Assembly (NCBI GenBank): GCA_036395755.1
Contig: DASWCZ010000096.1
Location: 59,519-123,518 of the forward strand
Direction of reading: 5' to 3'
DNA: 64,000 nt
Source of the DNA: Gp7-AA6 sp036395755
Lineage (GTDB): Bacteria > Acidobacteriota > Thermoanaerobaculia > UBA5066 > Gp7-AA6
The notes under the pieces: model-generated
Databases searched by the model: none
Told to the model about the DNA's origin: nothing
Seen by the model: the letters and a program-made list of their open reading frames with translations, nothing else
In this document: positions 28,224 through 36,424 of the stretch, in pieces
Position numbering within the stretch: position 1 is the first letter of the stretch
Layout: the number at the start of each line of letters is the position of its first letter
Position numbers and translations under genes: made by a program

Positions 28224-29155
28224 CGGCTTACGCGATCAATCGCCTGCTGGGCGAGGCCGCTGCGCTCGAGCGCGACGAGCTCGAACGGCATCTCGCGGAC
28301 TGCGCCTCCTGCTCGAGAGAGATGGCGGCTTTCGAGGAGACGTGGGAAACCCTCGGGTCGGACCGCGACGATCCTGTGACGCCGGAGTTCCGCAGCCGCA
28401 CCCTGGAGCTTCTCGAAGACGAGATGTCCCGGCGCCGGATCCGCGAGTTCCGTCCGCCGAGGCGTGCGCTTGCGATCTTCGGGCAGGCCGCCGCCCTCGC
28501 GGTCGTCGCCGCGGCCGGATTCGTGGTCGCTGCGAGAGGCGGCTTCTCGAGCAAGACCGCCCCGACCGCTTCCGCACTCGGACGGGCTTTCGACGCGAAG
28601 ACCTCTCCGGACCTCGCCGTCCATCCTCGCCTCTCCAACGTGATGTATCGGACGGAGCCGGACGGGCGCGTCGGCATCGAATTCGACGCGACCACCCGCC
28701 ACTCCGTCCGCGGACGCCCCGAAGATCCCGAGGTCTCGCGTCTCCTGGCCTATCTGCTGTCGCTGAACGTCCAGACCGCCGGGGAAAAATCGCGGGCGAT
28801 CGAGCTCGTCTCGGGACACTCCGGACCGGGGGCGGCCGACGCTTCGCCCGAAGTCGTTACCGCGCTCGCGGCGACGCTCGCGCGCGACAGGAATCCGGGC
28901 GTCCGCAAGAAAGCCGCCGAGGCCCTCGCGTCCTTCCGATCGACGCCGGAGATTCGCGCCGCGCTCCTGGAAGCTCTTGCAAACGACCCGAACCCCGGGG
29001 TGCGCCTCGTGGCGGTGGAAGCGCTCTCCGCGTCGGCGAAGGAAACGCCGGACCCGAAGACCATCCAGTCGCTCCGGGAGAAAGCGTTCGACCCGCAAGA
29101 GAACGGCTTCGTTCGCGCGCGCGCCGCCTCCGCTTTGAAGGCGATCGACCTGTGA
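28205..29155 (+). CDS. Zinc-finger anti-sigma factor with extracytoplasmic HEAT-like repeats
   Basis: 316 residues. The N-terminal anti-sigma domain has the zinc motif HLADCASC (HxxxCxxC). A single transmembrane helix (AAALAVVAAAGFVVAARGG) sits near residue 100. The exported part ends in two or three HEAT-like repeats (RNPGVRKKAAEALASF, PNPGVRLVAVEALSAS), a protein-protein interaction surface that could sense the envelope signal. It overlaps the sigma gene by 19 bp and the DUF4097 gene by GTGA. It presumably binds and silences the cognate sigma. ATG 28205 has GAAGGAGA upstream. Confidence 0.88.
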   Translation: MECRELTAYAINRLLGEAAALERDELERHLADCASCSREMAAFEETWETLGSDRDDPVTPEFRSRTLELLEDEMSRRRIREFRPPRRALAIFGQAAALAVVAAAGFVVAARGGFSSKTAPTASALGRAFDAKTSPDLAVHPRLSNVMYRTEPDGRVGIEFDATTRHSVRGRPEDPEVSRLLAYLLSLNVQTAGEKSRAIELVSGHSGPGAADASPEVVTALAATLARDRNPGVRKKAAEALASFRSTPEIRAALLEALANDPNPGVRLVAVEALSASAKETPDPKTIQSLREKAFDPQENGFVRARAASALKAIDL

Positions 29156-31191
29156 AGACGCGTAACCCCAATGAGGCGGCGGCGTCTCCCGGAGAGATGA
29201 GCGCGTCGCGAACCGGAGGGAGCCGCGTCGAGAAGAGCGACCGGGCCGTCCTCTGGCTTCTCCTGGCTCTCGGAGTGGCGCTGATGCTGATCGCCGCCGG
29301 AACGCTCCATGCCGACGAGACCGCCAACCGGACCGACCGGATCTCTGCGACGCTCGCGCCCGGCTCGACGCTGCGCCTCGACAACGTCTCGGGCGACGTC
29401 GTGGCCGTGTCCGGTCCGCAGTTCTCCGCGGTCGCGACGATCGTTGTCGTCGCTCCGACGAAGGAGCGAGCGCACGAAATCCTCGGGAAGGTGCGCCTCG
29501 TTCAGCTGCGCGAAGGCAACGAGTTCTCGATCGAGACCGTATGGCCGGAAAGCCGCTGGCGGTTCGACAAGGGGCGCCTCTCCCGCCGGCGCCTTTCCGC
29601 GCGCTGCGACGACTGCCGGATCAACGCGCGTTTCAACGTCACGATCCCGCCCGGCGTCACGGCCGCGCTCGAAACGGTCAACGGCGACGTCACCGTCAAG
29701 GACATCGACGGCGACCTGGACTTAAAGACGGTGAACGGAAAAGTCGAGGCGCGGGGCGTCCGGCGTTCGCTCGAGGCGCACACGGTCAACGGGAACCTCA
29801 TCGCGGAAGCCGTCGCGGCGCCGCCCGGTTCCGCGATCGAGCTCCAGACGGTCAATGGCGGCGTCACGCTGACGCTCCCCCGGGATGCACGCTTCGACGT
29901 GTCGGCCTCGACGATGCACGGCTCGATCTCTTCGACGTTCCCCCTTCCGCGCCGAACCCCGGAGGCCGACGACGACCTGGTCCGCAACAAGAGACGGCGG
30001 GACGAGAGACTGGAGGCGAGAGCGCGCCGGATGGTCGTCCACGACCGCGGAGACGGGACGGCGGCCGTGGATCTTCGCGATCTCGAGAAGGAGCTCGACC
30101 AATCGATGCGGGACGTCGACGTCGAGATCCGTGAGGCGATGCGGGCGGTCGAGGAGGGCGTGCGTCAGGATCTCCGCGGGGCGCGCACGTTCCGGATTCT
30201 CGATCCCCGTCGCTCCTACTCCGGCCGCGTCGGTGAAGGAGGGGCGAGCGTGCGTCTTTCCGCGTTGAACGGCTCAATTCTCCTGCTGGCGAGCGGCACG
30301 CGCCCCGAAGAGGCCCGGCCCGTCGTCTCGGAACGGCGGTCGTTCACCGTCACGGTCCCGAGAATCGAGGTCCGCGCTCCGGAGATCCGAGTCCGCGTTC
30401 CGCAGGTGCGGGTGGCGCCGCAGGTGGTTGTCGCGCCGGAGCCCGTCGTCGCACCGCCGGCGCCCGTCGTCGAAGTGCCGCCGCGTCCGGGAGTCCACGC
30501 CTTCGCGTTCGAGGCACCCGTCGTGCGGGGCGACATCGCCGGGGATTTCCTTTCGACGAGCGGGACGAGCAGCTATCGGATCGGGGACGTCTCCGGGCGC
30601 GTCCGGATCCTGACCCACTCGGGAGAGATCGTCGTCGGGTCCGCGGGAGCGGGAGCCGACGTGAAGACCCTGGGCGGCGACATCCAGATCGGACCGGTGA
30701 AGGGGGACCTCGCCGCTCAGACTCTGGCGGGAGACGTGCGCGCAAGCTCCGTGACCGGCGCCGCGCGGGTCGAGACCTCGGGCGGGCACATCCGGATCGG
30801 GCGCGTCGACGGCTGGCTGCGCGCGCGAACCGGCGGCGGAGACATCGTCGTGCCGACGGTGGCCGGAGCGGTGGCCGCCGCGACCGCGGGAGGGGACGTT
30901 CGGATCGCGGTCGCGTCCCGGCAGCTCAAGAACGGCGTCACCATCCAGAACGGAGGCGGCGACGTCACGCTGACTCTTCCTGCGGACTTCCGGGGCGACT
31001 TCGACCTGACGGTGACGGAGGCCGATCTGTCCGAGACCGCGATCCGATCGGACTTTCCCGAGATCTCGATCTCCCGCCGCGAAGGCACCGTGCGTGGAAC
31101 CGGCGCGGTCAACGGCGGCGGCGAAAAAGTCCGCGTCCAGACGACGTCCGGCACGATCCGCGTGAAGCGGGGACCGGCCGCTCCGAAGTAG
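29152..31191 (+). CDS. Large exported DUF4097-type beta-helix protein
   Basis: 679 residues. A signal-anchor or signal peptide (VLWLLLALGVALMLIAAGTLHA) lies at about 33-55. Two stretches of parallel beta-repeats follow, typical of DUF4097 putative adhesins: TVNGDVTVKDIDGDLDLKTV, then DVKTLGGDIQIGPVKGDLAA in the C-terminal half. They are separated by a charged segment (REAMRAVEEGVRQDL) and a Pro/Val-rich linker (VRVPQVRVAPQVVVAPEPVV). It is the third gene of the ECF operon and probably an envelope-facing output or sensor of it. GTG 29152 overlaps the anti-sigma stop; ATG 29197 is an alternative. A strong terminator follows. Confidence 0.82.
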   Translation: MKTRNPNEAAASPGEMSASRTGGSRVEKSDRAVLWLLLALGVALMLIAAGTLHADETANRTDRISATLAPGSTLRLDNVSGDVVAVSGPQFSAVATIVVVAPTKERAHEILGKVRLVQLREGNEFSIETVWPESRWRFDKGRLSRRRLSARCDDCRINARFNVTIPPGVTAALETVNGDVTVKDIDGDLDLKTVNGKVEARGVRRSLEAHTVNGNLIAEAVAAPPGSAIELQTVNGGVTLTLPRDARFDVSASTMHGSISSTFPLPRRTPEADDDLVRNKRRRDERLEARARRMVVHDRGDGTAAVDLRDLEKELDQSMRDVDVEIREAMRAVEEGVRQDLRGARTFRILDPRRSYSGRVGEGGASVRLSALNGSILLLASGTRPEEARPVVSERRSFTVTVPRIEVRAPEIRVRVPQVRVAPQVVVAPEPVVAPPAPVVEVPPRPGVHAFAFEAPVVRGDIAGDFLSTSGTSSYRIGDVSGRVRILTHSGEIVVGSAGAGADVKTLGGDIQIGPVKGDLAAQTLAGDVRASSVTGAARVETSGGHIRIGRVDGWLRARTGGGDIVVPTVAGAVAAATAGGDVRIAVASRQLKNGVTIQNGGGDVTLTLPADFRGDFDLTVTEADLSETAIRSDFPEISISRREGTVRGTGAVNGGGEKVRVQTTSGTIRVKRGPAAPK

Positions 31192-31233
31192 AGAAGCCCC
31201 TCGCGTCGAACGAAAGACGCAGCCCTCCTTTTC

Positions 31234-31263
31234 GGCGCGACCTCGGTCGCGCCCTTTTTTTTT
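31234..31263 (+). terminator. Rho-independent terminator of the ECF operon
   Basis: A perfect 9-bp stem (GGCGCGACC / GGTCGCGCC) with a TC loop, then C and nine T residues, 42 bp after the DUF4097 stop. It is the clearest intrinsic terminator in the window. Confidence 0.93.
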
Positions 31264-31290
31264 GAGGCAGAAAAGCCTTCGCCGTTCGCG

Positions 31291-31311
31291 CGGTTCACGG
31301 CCGGTTCACGG
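31291..31311. repeat. Tandem direct repeat, possible operator
   Basis: CGGTTCACGG occurs at 31291-31300 and 31302-31311, centres 11 bp apart, about one helical turn. It lies in the gap between the ECF terminator and the small charged protein gene, 115 bp before its ATG. Same-face spacing suggests binding of a regulator dimer or alternative promoter elements; no regulator is identified. Confidence 0.4.
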
Positions 31312-31425
31312 TCCATTCGAATAGCGTTTCTCCGGCCGATCGAGGGCCTCGCTTCCGGCACGCGTCTCTGCTGGTGTTGAATGCCAGACGGTTGGCACCG
31401 GAGCGGCGCCAGAAAGGAGACAGCC

Positions 31426-31617
31426 ATGGGAATCAAGGAGAGGGTCGAGCAGGAAGCGAAAGATCTGGCGACCCGGGCCGGCGAGATCCTGAAGGAAAAA
31501 GGGGAAGACCTGCTCGCCGAAGCGAAAGACGAGCTCACCGATAAGGTCTCCGACATCGTCGATGAGCAGAAGAAAAGAATCTCGGACAAGCTCGACACGG
31601 AAACGAAGAGGAAGTAG
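31426..31617 (+). CDS. Small charged helical protein
   Basis: 63 residues, almost entirely Lys/Glu/Asp-rich amphipathic helix (VEQEAKDLATRAGEILKEKG, DELTDKVSDIVDEQKKRISD), with no hydrophobic segment. It resembles CsbD/YtxH- or LEA-like stress proteins in composition only; I do not assign a family. ATG 31426 has AAGGAG six bases upstream. A longer reading from ATG 31381 lacks such a site. The HhH gene follows after 32 bp. Confidence 0.7.
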   Translation: MGIKERVEQEAKDLATRAGEILKEKGEDLLAEAKDELTDKVSDIVDEQKKRISDKLDTETKRK

Positions 31618-31649
31618 TCCTTCGGAACTTTCGAAAGGGAGGGCATGCG

Positions 31650-32525
31650 ATGAAGATTCGCGCGCGATCGATTCTCTTTACGGGTCTGGCGGTTCTTCTC
31701 CTCCTGGCCGGCTCCCCCGCCTCCGGAGCGGAAAAGGCAAAGGGGGACAAGGTCGATCTGAACTCCGCCTCGCAGAGCGAGCTCGAGGCGCTGCCTGGCG
31801 TGGGGCCGGCGCTCGCCAGGAGGATCATCGAAAACCGGCCGTACTCCTCCGTCTCCGACCTGTCGAAGGCGGGCGTCCCTGCAGGGACCATCTCGAAGCT
31901 TCGCGGGCTCGCCAAGGCGGGGCGCGCGGCCCGGGTGGAGAAGAAGGAAGAAAAGGCCGCCGTCGCCAGGACGGAGAAGCGGGAAACCAAAGCGGAAAAA
32001 AAGGCAGAGAAGGCCGCGATCAAATCGGGCGAAAAGGTGGACCTGAATAAAGCCTCGCAGGGGGAGCTGGAAGCTCTGCCGGGCGTCGGAGCCGCGACGG
32101 CGAGGAAAATCATGGAGAACCGGCCCTACTCGTCGCTGGCCGATCTCTCGCGGGCGGGCGTGTCCGCGTCCACGATGGACAAGATCCGGGACAAGGTCAA
32201 GGTCAGCCGCGCGCCGAAGGCGGACCGGGCAGCGGAGAGGACGATTGAGAAGACGACCCGAAGCGAGCCGGGCGCGGCCCCGGCGCCGAGGGAAGAACGG
32301 AAGCCCTCCGCCTCCGCGGGCGCCGGAAAGTCCGAGCCGTCCGTCGCCTATCAGGCTCCACCGTCGAAGGGCATGGTGTGGGTCAACCTGGAGACGAAGG
32401 TCTACCACCGCGAGGGAGATCGCTGGTACGGGCGCACGAAGCGCGGCAAGTACATGACCGAGGCCGACGCGATCCGTCAGGGGTACCGGGTGTCGAAGGA
32501 GAAGGACGAGCCCGCGAAGCCTTAA
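31650..32525 (+). CDS. Secreted protein with two ComEA-type HhH domains and a C-terminal WYG/GKYM domain
   Basis: 291 residues. A signal peptide (ILFTGLAVLLLLAGSPASGA) is followed by two near-identical ComEA helix-hairpin-helix units: VDLNSASQSELEALPGVGPA and VDLNKASQGELEALPGVGAA. A Lys/Glu/Ala-rich helical linker joins them. The last 55 residues form a separate small domain (MVWVNLETKVYHREGDRWYG, then GKYMTEADAIRQGYR) that I have seen repeatedly at the ends of HhH and other secreted proteins. HhH units bind DNA without sequence specificity, so surface DNA binding is possible, but a competence role is unproven. The gene ends 22 bp before a strong hairpin. Confidence 0.85.
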   Translation: MKIRARSILFTGLAVLLLLAGSPASGAEKAKGDKVDLNSASQSELEALPGVGPALARRIIENRPYSSVSDLSKAGVPAGTISKLRGLAKAGRAARVEKKEEKAAVARTEKRETKAEKKAEKAAIKSGEKVDLNKASQGELEALPGVGAATARKIMENRPYSSLADLSRAGVSASTMDKIRDKVKVSRAPKADRAAERTIEKTTRSEPGAAPAPREERKPSASAGAGKSEPSVAYQAPPSKGMVWVNLETKVYHREGDRWYGRTKRGKYMTEADAIRQGYRVSKEKDEPAKP

Positions 32526-32546
32526 CTCCCGTCCGTCTTTCGATCC

Positions 32547-32575
32547 GAAGGCCCGCGCTCGCGCGGGCCTTCTTC
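32547..32575. terminator. Hairpin between convergent genes, probable terminator
   Basis: GAAGGCCCGCGC / GCGCGGGCCTTC, a 12-bp perfect stem with a two-base loop, followed on the plus strand by TTC. It separates the HhH gene from the convergent SDR gene, whose stop abuts it. The T-run is poor but stem strength suggests termination, possibly in both directions. Confidence 0.65.
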
Positions 32576-33560
32576 ATCGGACGCGGAAGACCTTCACGGG
32601 CCCGACCTCGACCTCTCCGCCGAAGCCGGAGCGCGGGTCGTGCCGCATTCCCCCCGTCAGGTATTCGCGAATCCCGGACCGGAACTCCCTCCACTCGCCA
32701 TCGAAGACCGCGACGGTCTCCGACACGTCGCCAACGTTGTCGCGCTGGAGGCTCTTCAACTGGTCGCGCGTCAGCGGCGGCGCGGAGAGCCAGCCGCGCC
32801 GCGCGAACGACTCGAAGAAGCGCGCGAGGAGCTTTCCCCACCAAAGGGGAAGGTGAACGAGCGGTTTCCGGCGCTTCCCGAGAACAGTGGCGATCTCGCG
32901 ATAGATCTCGTTCAACGTCAGGACGTCGGGTCCTCCCACCTCGAACGTCTTTCCGACCGTTTCGGGCTTTTCGAGCGCATCTGCGAAGACACGGGCGACG
33001 TCGTAGACTGAGACCGGCTGAAAACGGGTTTCCCCGCGGCCGATGACCGGTATGAAGAGCGGGCTCTTGTCCACGATCGGCGCGAGCAGCGAGACGAAGC
33101 CGTCACCCGGTCCGAAGATGATCGAGGGGCGGAAAATCGTCCAGTCGAGCGCGGACCCCCGGACCGCCACCTCCCCCGCCGCCTTGCTGCGGCCATATTC
33201 CGACGGGGAGTCGGCGGACGTTCCCATCGCGCTCATGTGGAGAAGCCGGCGCACTCCCGCGTCCCTCGCGGCAGCGAGAACGTTCTCGACCCCGGCCCGG
33301 TGCATCCGGTCGAAGGTCTGTTGTCCCTTCTCGTGGATGATCCCCACGAGGTGAATCACGGCGTCCCGACCCGCGAGCGCCGGGCCGAGTGAGGGAGGAT
33401 GGAGAACGTCCCCGCGGACCTTCTCGACCGGCTGGTTGTACCGGTTGCGCGCGTGATCGGGATGGCGCGCGAGCACGGCGACCGCGTGTCCGCGCCTCCG
33501 GAGCGCGTTGACCAGGTGGGTTCCGACGAAACCCGTGCCGCCGGTGACGAGAACTTTCAA
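32574..33560 (-). CDS. Atypical SDR / NAD(P)-binding epimerase-like protein (NDUFA9-like)
   Basis: 328 residues. Rossmann motif VTGGTGFVGTHLVNALRRRG at the N-terminus. Middle motifs FRPSIIFGPGDGF and PVSVYDVARVFADAL resemble the complex I NDUFA9-like and YwnB-like atypical SDRs. The usual YxxxK is replaced by SEYGRSKAAGE, which retains Tyr and Lys. Substrate is unknown. TTG 33560 overlaps the recG stop as TTGA and has GAGGGA just upstream; any further upstream start would read through recG. Probably cotranscribed with recG. Confidence 0.85.
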   Translation of the reverse strand: MKVLVTGGTGFVGTHLVNALRRRGHAVAVLARHPDHARNRYNQPVEKVRGDVLHPPSLGPALAGRDAVIHLVGIIHEKGQQTFDRMHRAGVENVLAAARDAGVRRLLHMSAMGTSADSPSEYGRSKAAGEVAVRGSALDWTIFRPSIIFGPGDGFVSLLAPIVDKSPLFIPVIGRGETRFQPVSVYDVARVFADALEKPETVGKTFEVGGPDVLTLNEIYREIATVLGKRRKPLVHLPLWWGKLLARFFESFARRGWLSAPPLTRDQLKSLQRDNVGDVSETVAVFDGEWREFRSGIREYLTGGMRHDPRSGFGGEVEVGPVKVFRVR

Positions 33561-35599
33561 CTTCCCTCGCTTTTCGGCGCGGAAGAATATCCGAAGAGAT
33601 CGCTCCGGATCGTCTCTCCGCGCGAAAGCTTCTCGTTCGCGACCCTTCTCGCTTCGGAGAGCCGCGCGAGATCGCGAACGGGATGCGCCACCCGCATCGC
33701 GGCAATCCCCGACTGGCGCGTCCCAAGGAGATCTCCAGGCCCGCGCGCCTCGAGATCCTTTTCCGCGATCACGAAGCCGTCGCTCGTCTTCTCCAGGACC
33801 TCCAGGCGCCGCCGCGCTTCCTCCGTCGCATTGCGGCCGACGACGAGCGCGCACCAGGAGCGGCGGGAACTGCGCCCGACCCGGCCGCGTAGCTGGTGGA
33901 GCTGCGCGAGGCCGAAGCTCTCCGCGTTCTCGATGACCATGAAGGTCGCCTCGGGAACGTCCACGCCGACCTCCACCACGGTCGTCGTAACGAGGATCCC
34001 GACCCGTCCCGCGGTGAAGTCCCGGAGCACCCGCTCCCGTTCCTGCGGCGCGAGCCGGCCGTGGAGCACTCCGATGCGGGCGCCGGGCGCCAGGTCGGAG
34101 ATCCGCGCCGCGGTCTCGCTCGTCGCGGCGACGTCGCGCTCACCTTCGTCGATCGTCGGCACGACGACGTAGACCCGCTCGCCGGCGGCGACGCGCTCGG
34201 CCGCGAACCGGTAGATCCGCTCCCGCGAGGACTCTTCCCGAACCCCGGTTGCGACCGGCGAGCGGCCTGGCGGTTTCTCGTCGAGGACGGACACGTCGAG
34301 CTCTCCGTAGATCGCCCACGCGAGAGAGCGCGGGATCGGAGTCGCCGTCATCACGAGGACGTGCGGCGAGGCGCCCTTTCGGAAGAGACGGGAGCGATGG
34401 GCGACGCCGAAACGGTGCTGCTCGTCGACCACGACGAGAGCGAGCTTCTTGAACCGGACGGGAGATTCGACCAGAGCATGGGTCCCGACGAGCACGTCGA
34501 TCTCTCCCGCCGAAAGCGCAGCGAGAAGCGAGCGGCGGGCGACACCACGGACGCGACCGGTCAGGAGCGCGAGCCGGACCCCGGCGCCGGAGAGGAGGCG
34601 AACGAGCGTCTGGGCGTGCTGCTCGGCGAGGACTTCGGTCGGTGCCATGAGCGCCCCCTGCGTCCGGTTGCGCGCCGCGAGCAGCAGAGCGAGCGCCGCC
34701 ACGACGGTCTTGCCGCTGCCGACGTCCCCCTGGAGCAGCCGCGCCATCGCCCGACCGGACCCGAGGTCGCGGGCGATTTCCCGCACCGACCTCTTCTGCG
34801 CCGACGTCAGCGGGAACGGCAAGGCGTCGCGGGCGGCGCGGCGCACGTCGGAGTCCGCGACCAGCCGGATCCCGGGGCGCTCGTGAAGGCGCGCGCGCTT
34901 CTGCTCGATCCGCGCGGCCATGACGAGGAGCTCCTCGTCGGCGAGCTTTCGCCGCGCCCGTTCCCCGCCCTCCGGCTCAGCCGGGAAGTGCGCCCCCTCG
35001 AGCGCCCGCAGGATCTCCTCCGGTCGAGCGCCCGCGGCGGCGAGGTCCGGCGAGAGCGCGTCCAAGATCCGTCGGACGAGCGTCCGCCAGCGCCGGGGGG
35101 CGAGGTCCGCGGCGCGGTGATAGATCGGCACGACTCTCCCGGAGTGGAGCGGATCGCCCTCCTCCCCCTCTTCGAAGAGCTCGGTCTCGGGGTTTTCGAT
35201 CCGCATTTCGCCGCGAGCGCCGGCGACGGGAGTCCCGTAGATCGCGGCCGTCCTGCCGGACTGAAGGGCCTGCGCGAACGAGGGATAGCGGTTGTGCCAG
35301 ACGACCCGCAGCGCGCCGGTGCCGTCGTCGGCGACCGCCTCGATCCGGAGCGTGCCCCGGCGCATCCGGAAAGAGCGCACCCCGCCGAAGCGCACGAGAA
35401 GCGTTGCGGGAGTTCCCCAGGCGAGCTCCGCGACCGTGGAGTAGTGCCGCCGATCCTCGTAGCGGAAGGGCAGCGCGAGAAGAAAGTCGCCGACGGTTGC
35501 AAAGCCCGCCTGCGCGAGCCGCGCGGCGAGCACGGCACCCACTCCGGGGATGTGGGAGACCGGATCGCGGAGCGAGAGCGAGCCGGAACCTGGCGGCAT
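33557..35599 (-). CDS. recG: ATP-dependent DNA helicase RecG
   Basis: 680 residues. Branch-migration helicase that regresses stalled replication forks. The wedge OB-domain lies N-terminal, Walker A is LLQGDVGSGKTVVAALAL, the superfamily 2 box is DEQHRFGVAHR, and VMTATPIPRSLAW, QLRGRVGRSS and the C-terminal TRQSG motif are all present. ATG 35599 gives a family-like N-terminus (DPVSHIPGVGAVLAARLAQAG), the HhH-like start of RecG. It follows the cNMP-FHA gene by 29 bp. Confidence 0.96.
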   Translation of the reverse strand: MPPGSGSLSLRDPVSHIPGVGAVLAARLAQAGFATVGDFLLALPFRYEDRRHYSTVAELAWGTPATLLVRFGGVRSFRMRRGTLRIEAVADDGTGALRVVWHNRYPSFAQALQSGRTAAIYGTPVAGARGEMRIENPETELFEEGEEGDPLHSGRVVPIYHRAADLAPRRWRTLVRRILDALSPDLAAAGARPEEILRALEGAHFPAEPEGGERARRKLADEELLVMAARIEQKRARLHERPGIRLVADSDVRRAARDALPFPLTSAQKRSVREIARDLGSGRAMARLLQGDVGSGKTVVAALALLLAARNRTQGALMAPTEVLAEQHAQTLVRLLSGAGVRLALLTGRVRGVARRSLLAALSAGEIDVLVGTHALVESPVRFKKLALVVVDEQHRFGVAHRSRLFRKGASPHVLVMTATPIPRSLAWAIYGELDVSVLDEKPPGRSPVATGVREESSRERIYRFAAERVAAGERVYVVVPTIDEGERDVAATSETAARISDLAPGARIGVLHGRLAPQERERVLRDFTAGRVGILVTTTVVEVGVDVPEATFMVIENAESFGLAQLHQLRGRVGRSSRRSWCALVVGRNATEEARRRLEVLEKTSDGFVIAEKDLEARGPGDLLGTRQSGIAAMRVAHPVRDLARLSEARRVANEKLSRGETIRSDLFGYSSAPKSEGS

Positions 35600-35628
35600 C
35601 GCGGCCGGAATTCGGGCGCGCGTCCCGG

Positions 35629-36417
35629 CTACGTTCCCGCAGCCGTTTCGAGCGTGAGCGGGACCAACCCGAAGCGGAGCTCGTCCCCGCCTGCGACGGG
35701 CACTGGAGTCCCGGTCGCGACGCGAGATCCGTTGACGAACGTGCCGTTCATCACGCCGATCTCCTCCATCAAGTAGAGCTTCCCGCCCATCGGGTAGATC
35801 TTCGCGTGACGCCGGGACGTCGAACGCTGGGGATCGAGGGGGGCAAGATCGACATCCGGAGTGATGCCGGTGACCGGATCTCCGCGGCCGATCAGCGTGT
35901 CCCCCTCCGGGTGGAGAAAGAACTCGGCCTTGCCTCCGGGCGCGACGAGCCGCACGGCATTCCGCGGCGCCACGGCGCGGCGTTCCGGGGGCATCTCCTC
36001 TTCGAGAACGCGCCGGCCGAGCGCCTCTTCGAGCATCCCCGTCAGCTCGCGCTGGCGGCGCGAGAGCTTTCGCATCATACGGACCGCGATCTCGGTGTTG
36101 CTCTTCAGCATCGCGTCGAACGTCGCGCCGTTGATGCGGACCAGCTCGACGTCGGTCTTCGCCCGTGCCGACGCGGTACGGGGAAGGTCCTCGAGCACGC
36201 TCATCTCACCGAAGAAGTCCCCTTTCTCCAGGGTCGAGAGCACCCGGGTCGAGCCGCCGATCTCCTTCAAGAGCTCGACCGTACCCGACTGGACGATGTA
36301 CATCTCGGTCCCGATCTCCCCCTCGGAAAAGATGATGTCGCCCATCGGATGCGTGACGAGGTAACGCTCGAAGGGACTCTTGGGCGCGGCCGGGCCGGCT
36401 CGGAAAACGGCCTTCAT
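35629..36417 (-). CDS. Cyclic-nucleotide-binding domain plus FHA domain signalling protein
   Basis: 262 residues. The N-terminal CAP-like cNMP-binding domain (about 15-125) keeps the phosphate-binding cassette Gly-Glu and Arg (FFGEMSVLEDLPRTASARA), so cAMP or cGMP binding is plausible. The C-terminal FHA domain (about 165-255) has LIGRGD, STSRRHAKIY and NGTFVNGSRV, the conserved phosphothreonine-binding residues. No DNA-binding or catalytic domain follows, so it is likely an adaptor integrating a cyclic nucleotide with a phosphopeptide. Possible partners include the kinase at 6243, which is distant; that link is speculative. ATG 36417 is 7 bp after the ldcA stop. Confidence 0.88.
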   Translation of the reverse strand: MKAVFRAGPAAPKSPFERYLVTHPMGDIIFSEGEIGTEMYIVQSGTVELLKEIGGSTRVLSTLEKGDFFGEMSVLEDLPRTASARAKTDVELVRINGATFDAMLKSNTEIAVRMMRKLSRRQRELTGMLEEALGRRVLEEEMPPERRAVAPRNAVRLVAPGGKAEFFLHPEGDTLIGRGDPVTGITPDVDLAPLDPQRSTSRRHAKIYPMGGKLYLMEEIGVMNGTFVNGSRVATGTPVPVAGGDELRFGLVPLTLETAAGT

Positions 36418-36424
36418 GCGGCCT

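Noticed and set aside
31388..31410. Possible sigma-54 promoter (TGGCACC...)
   Set aside because: The -24 part is acceptable but there is no TTGC at -12.
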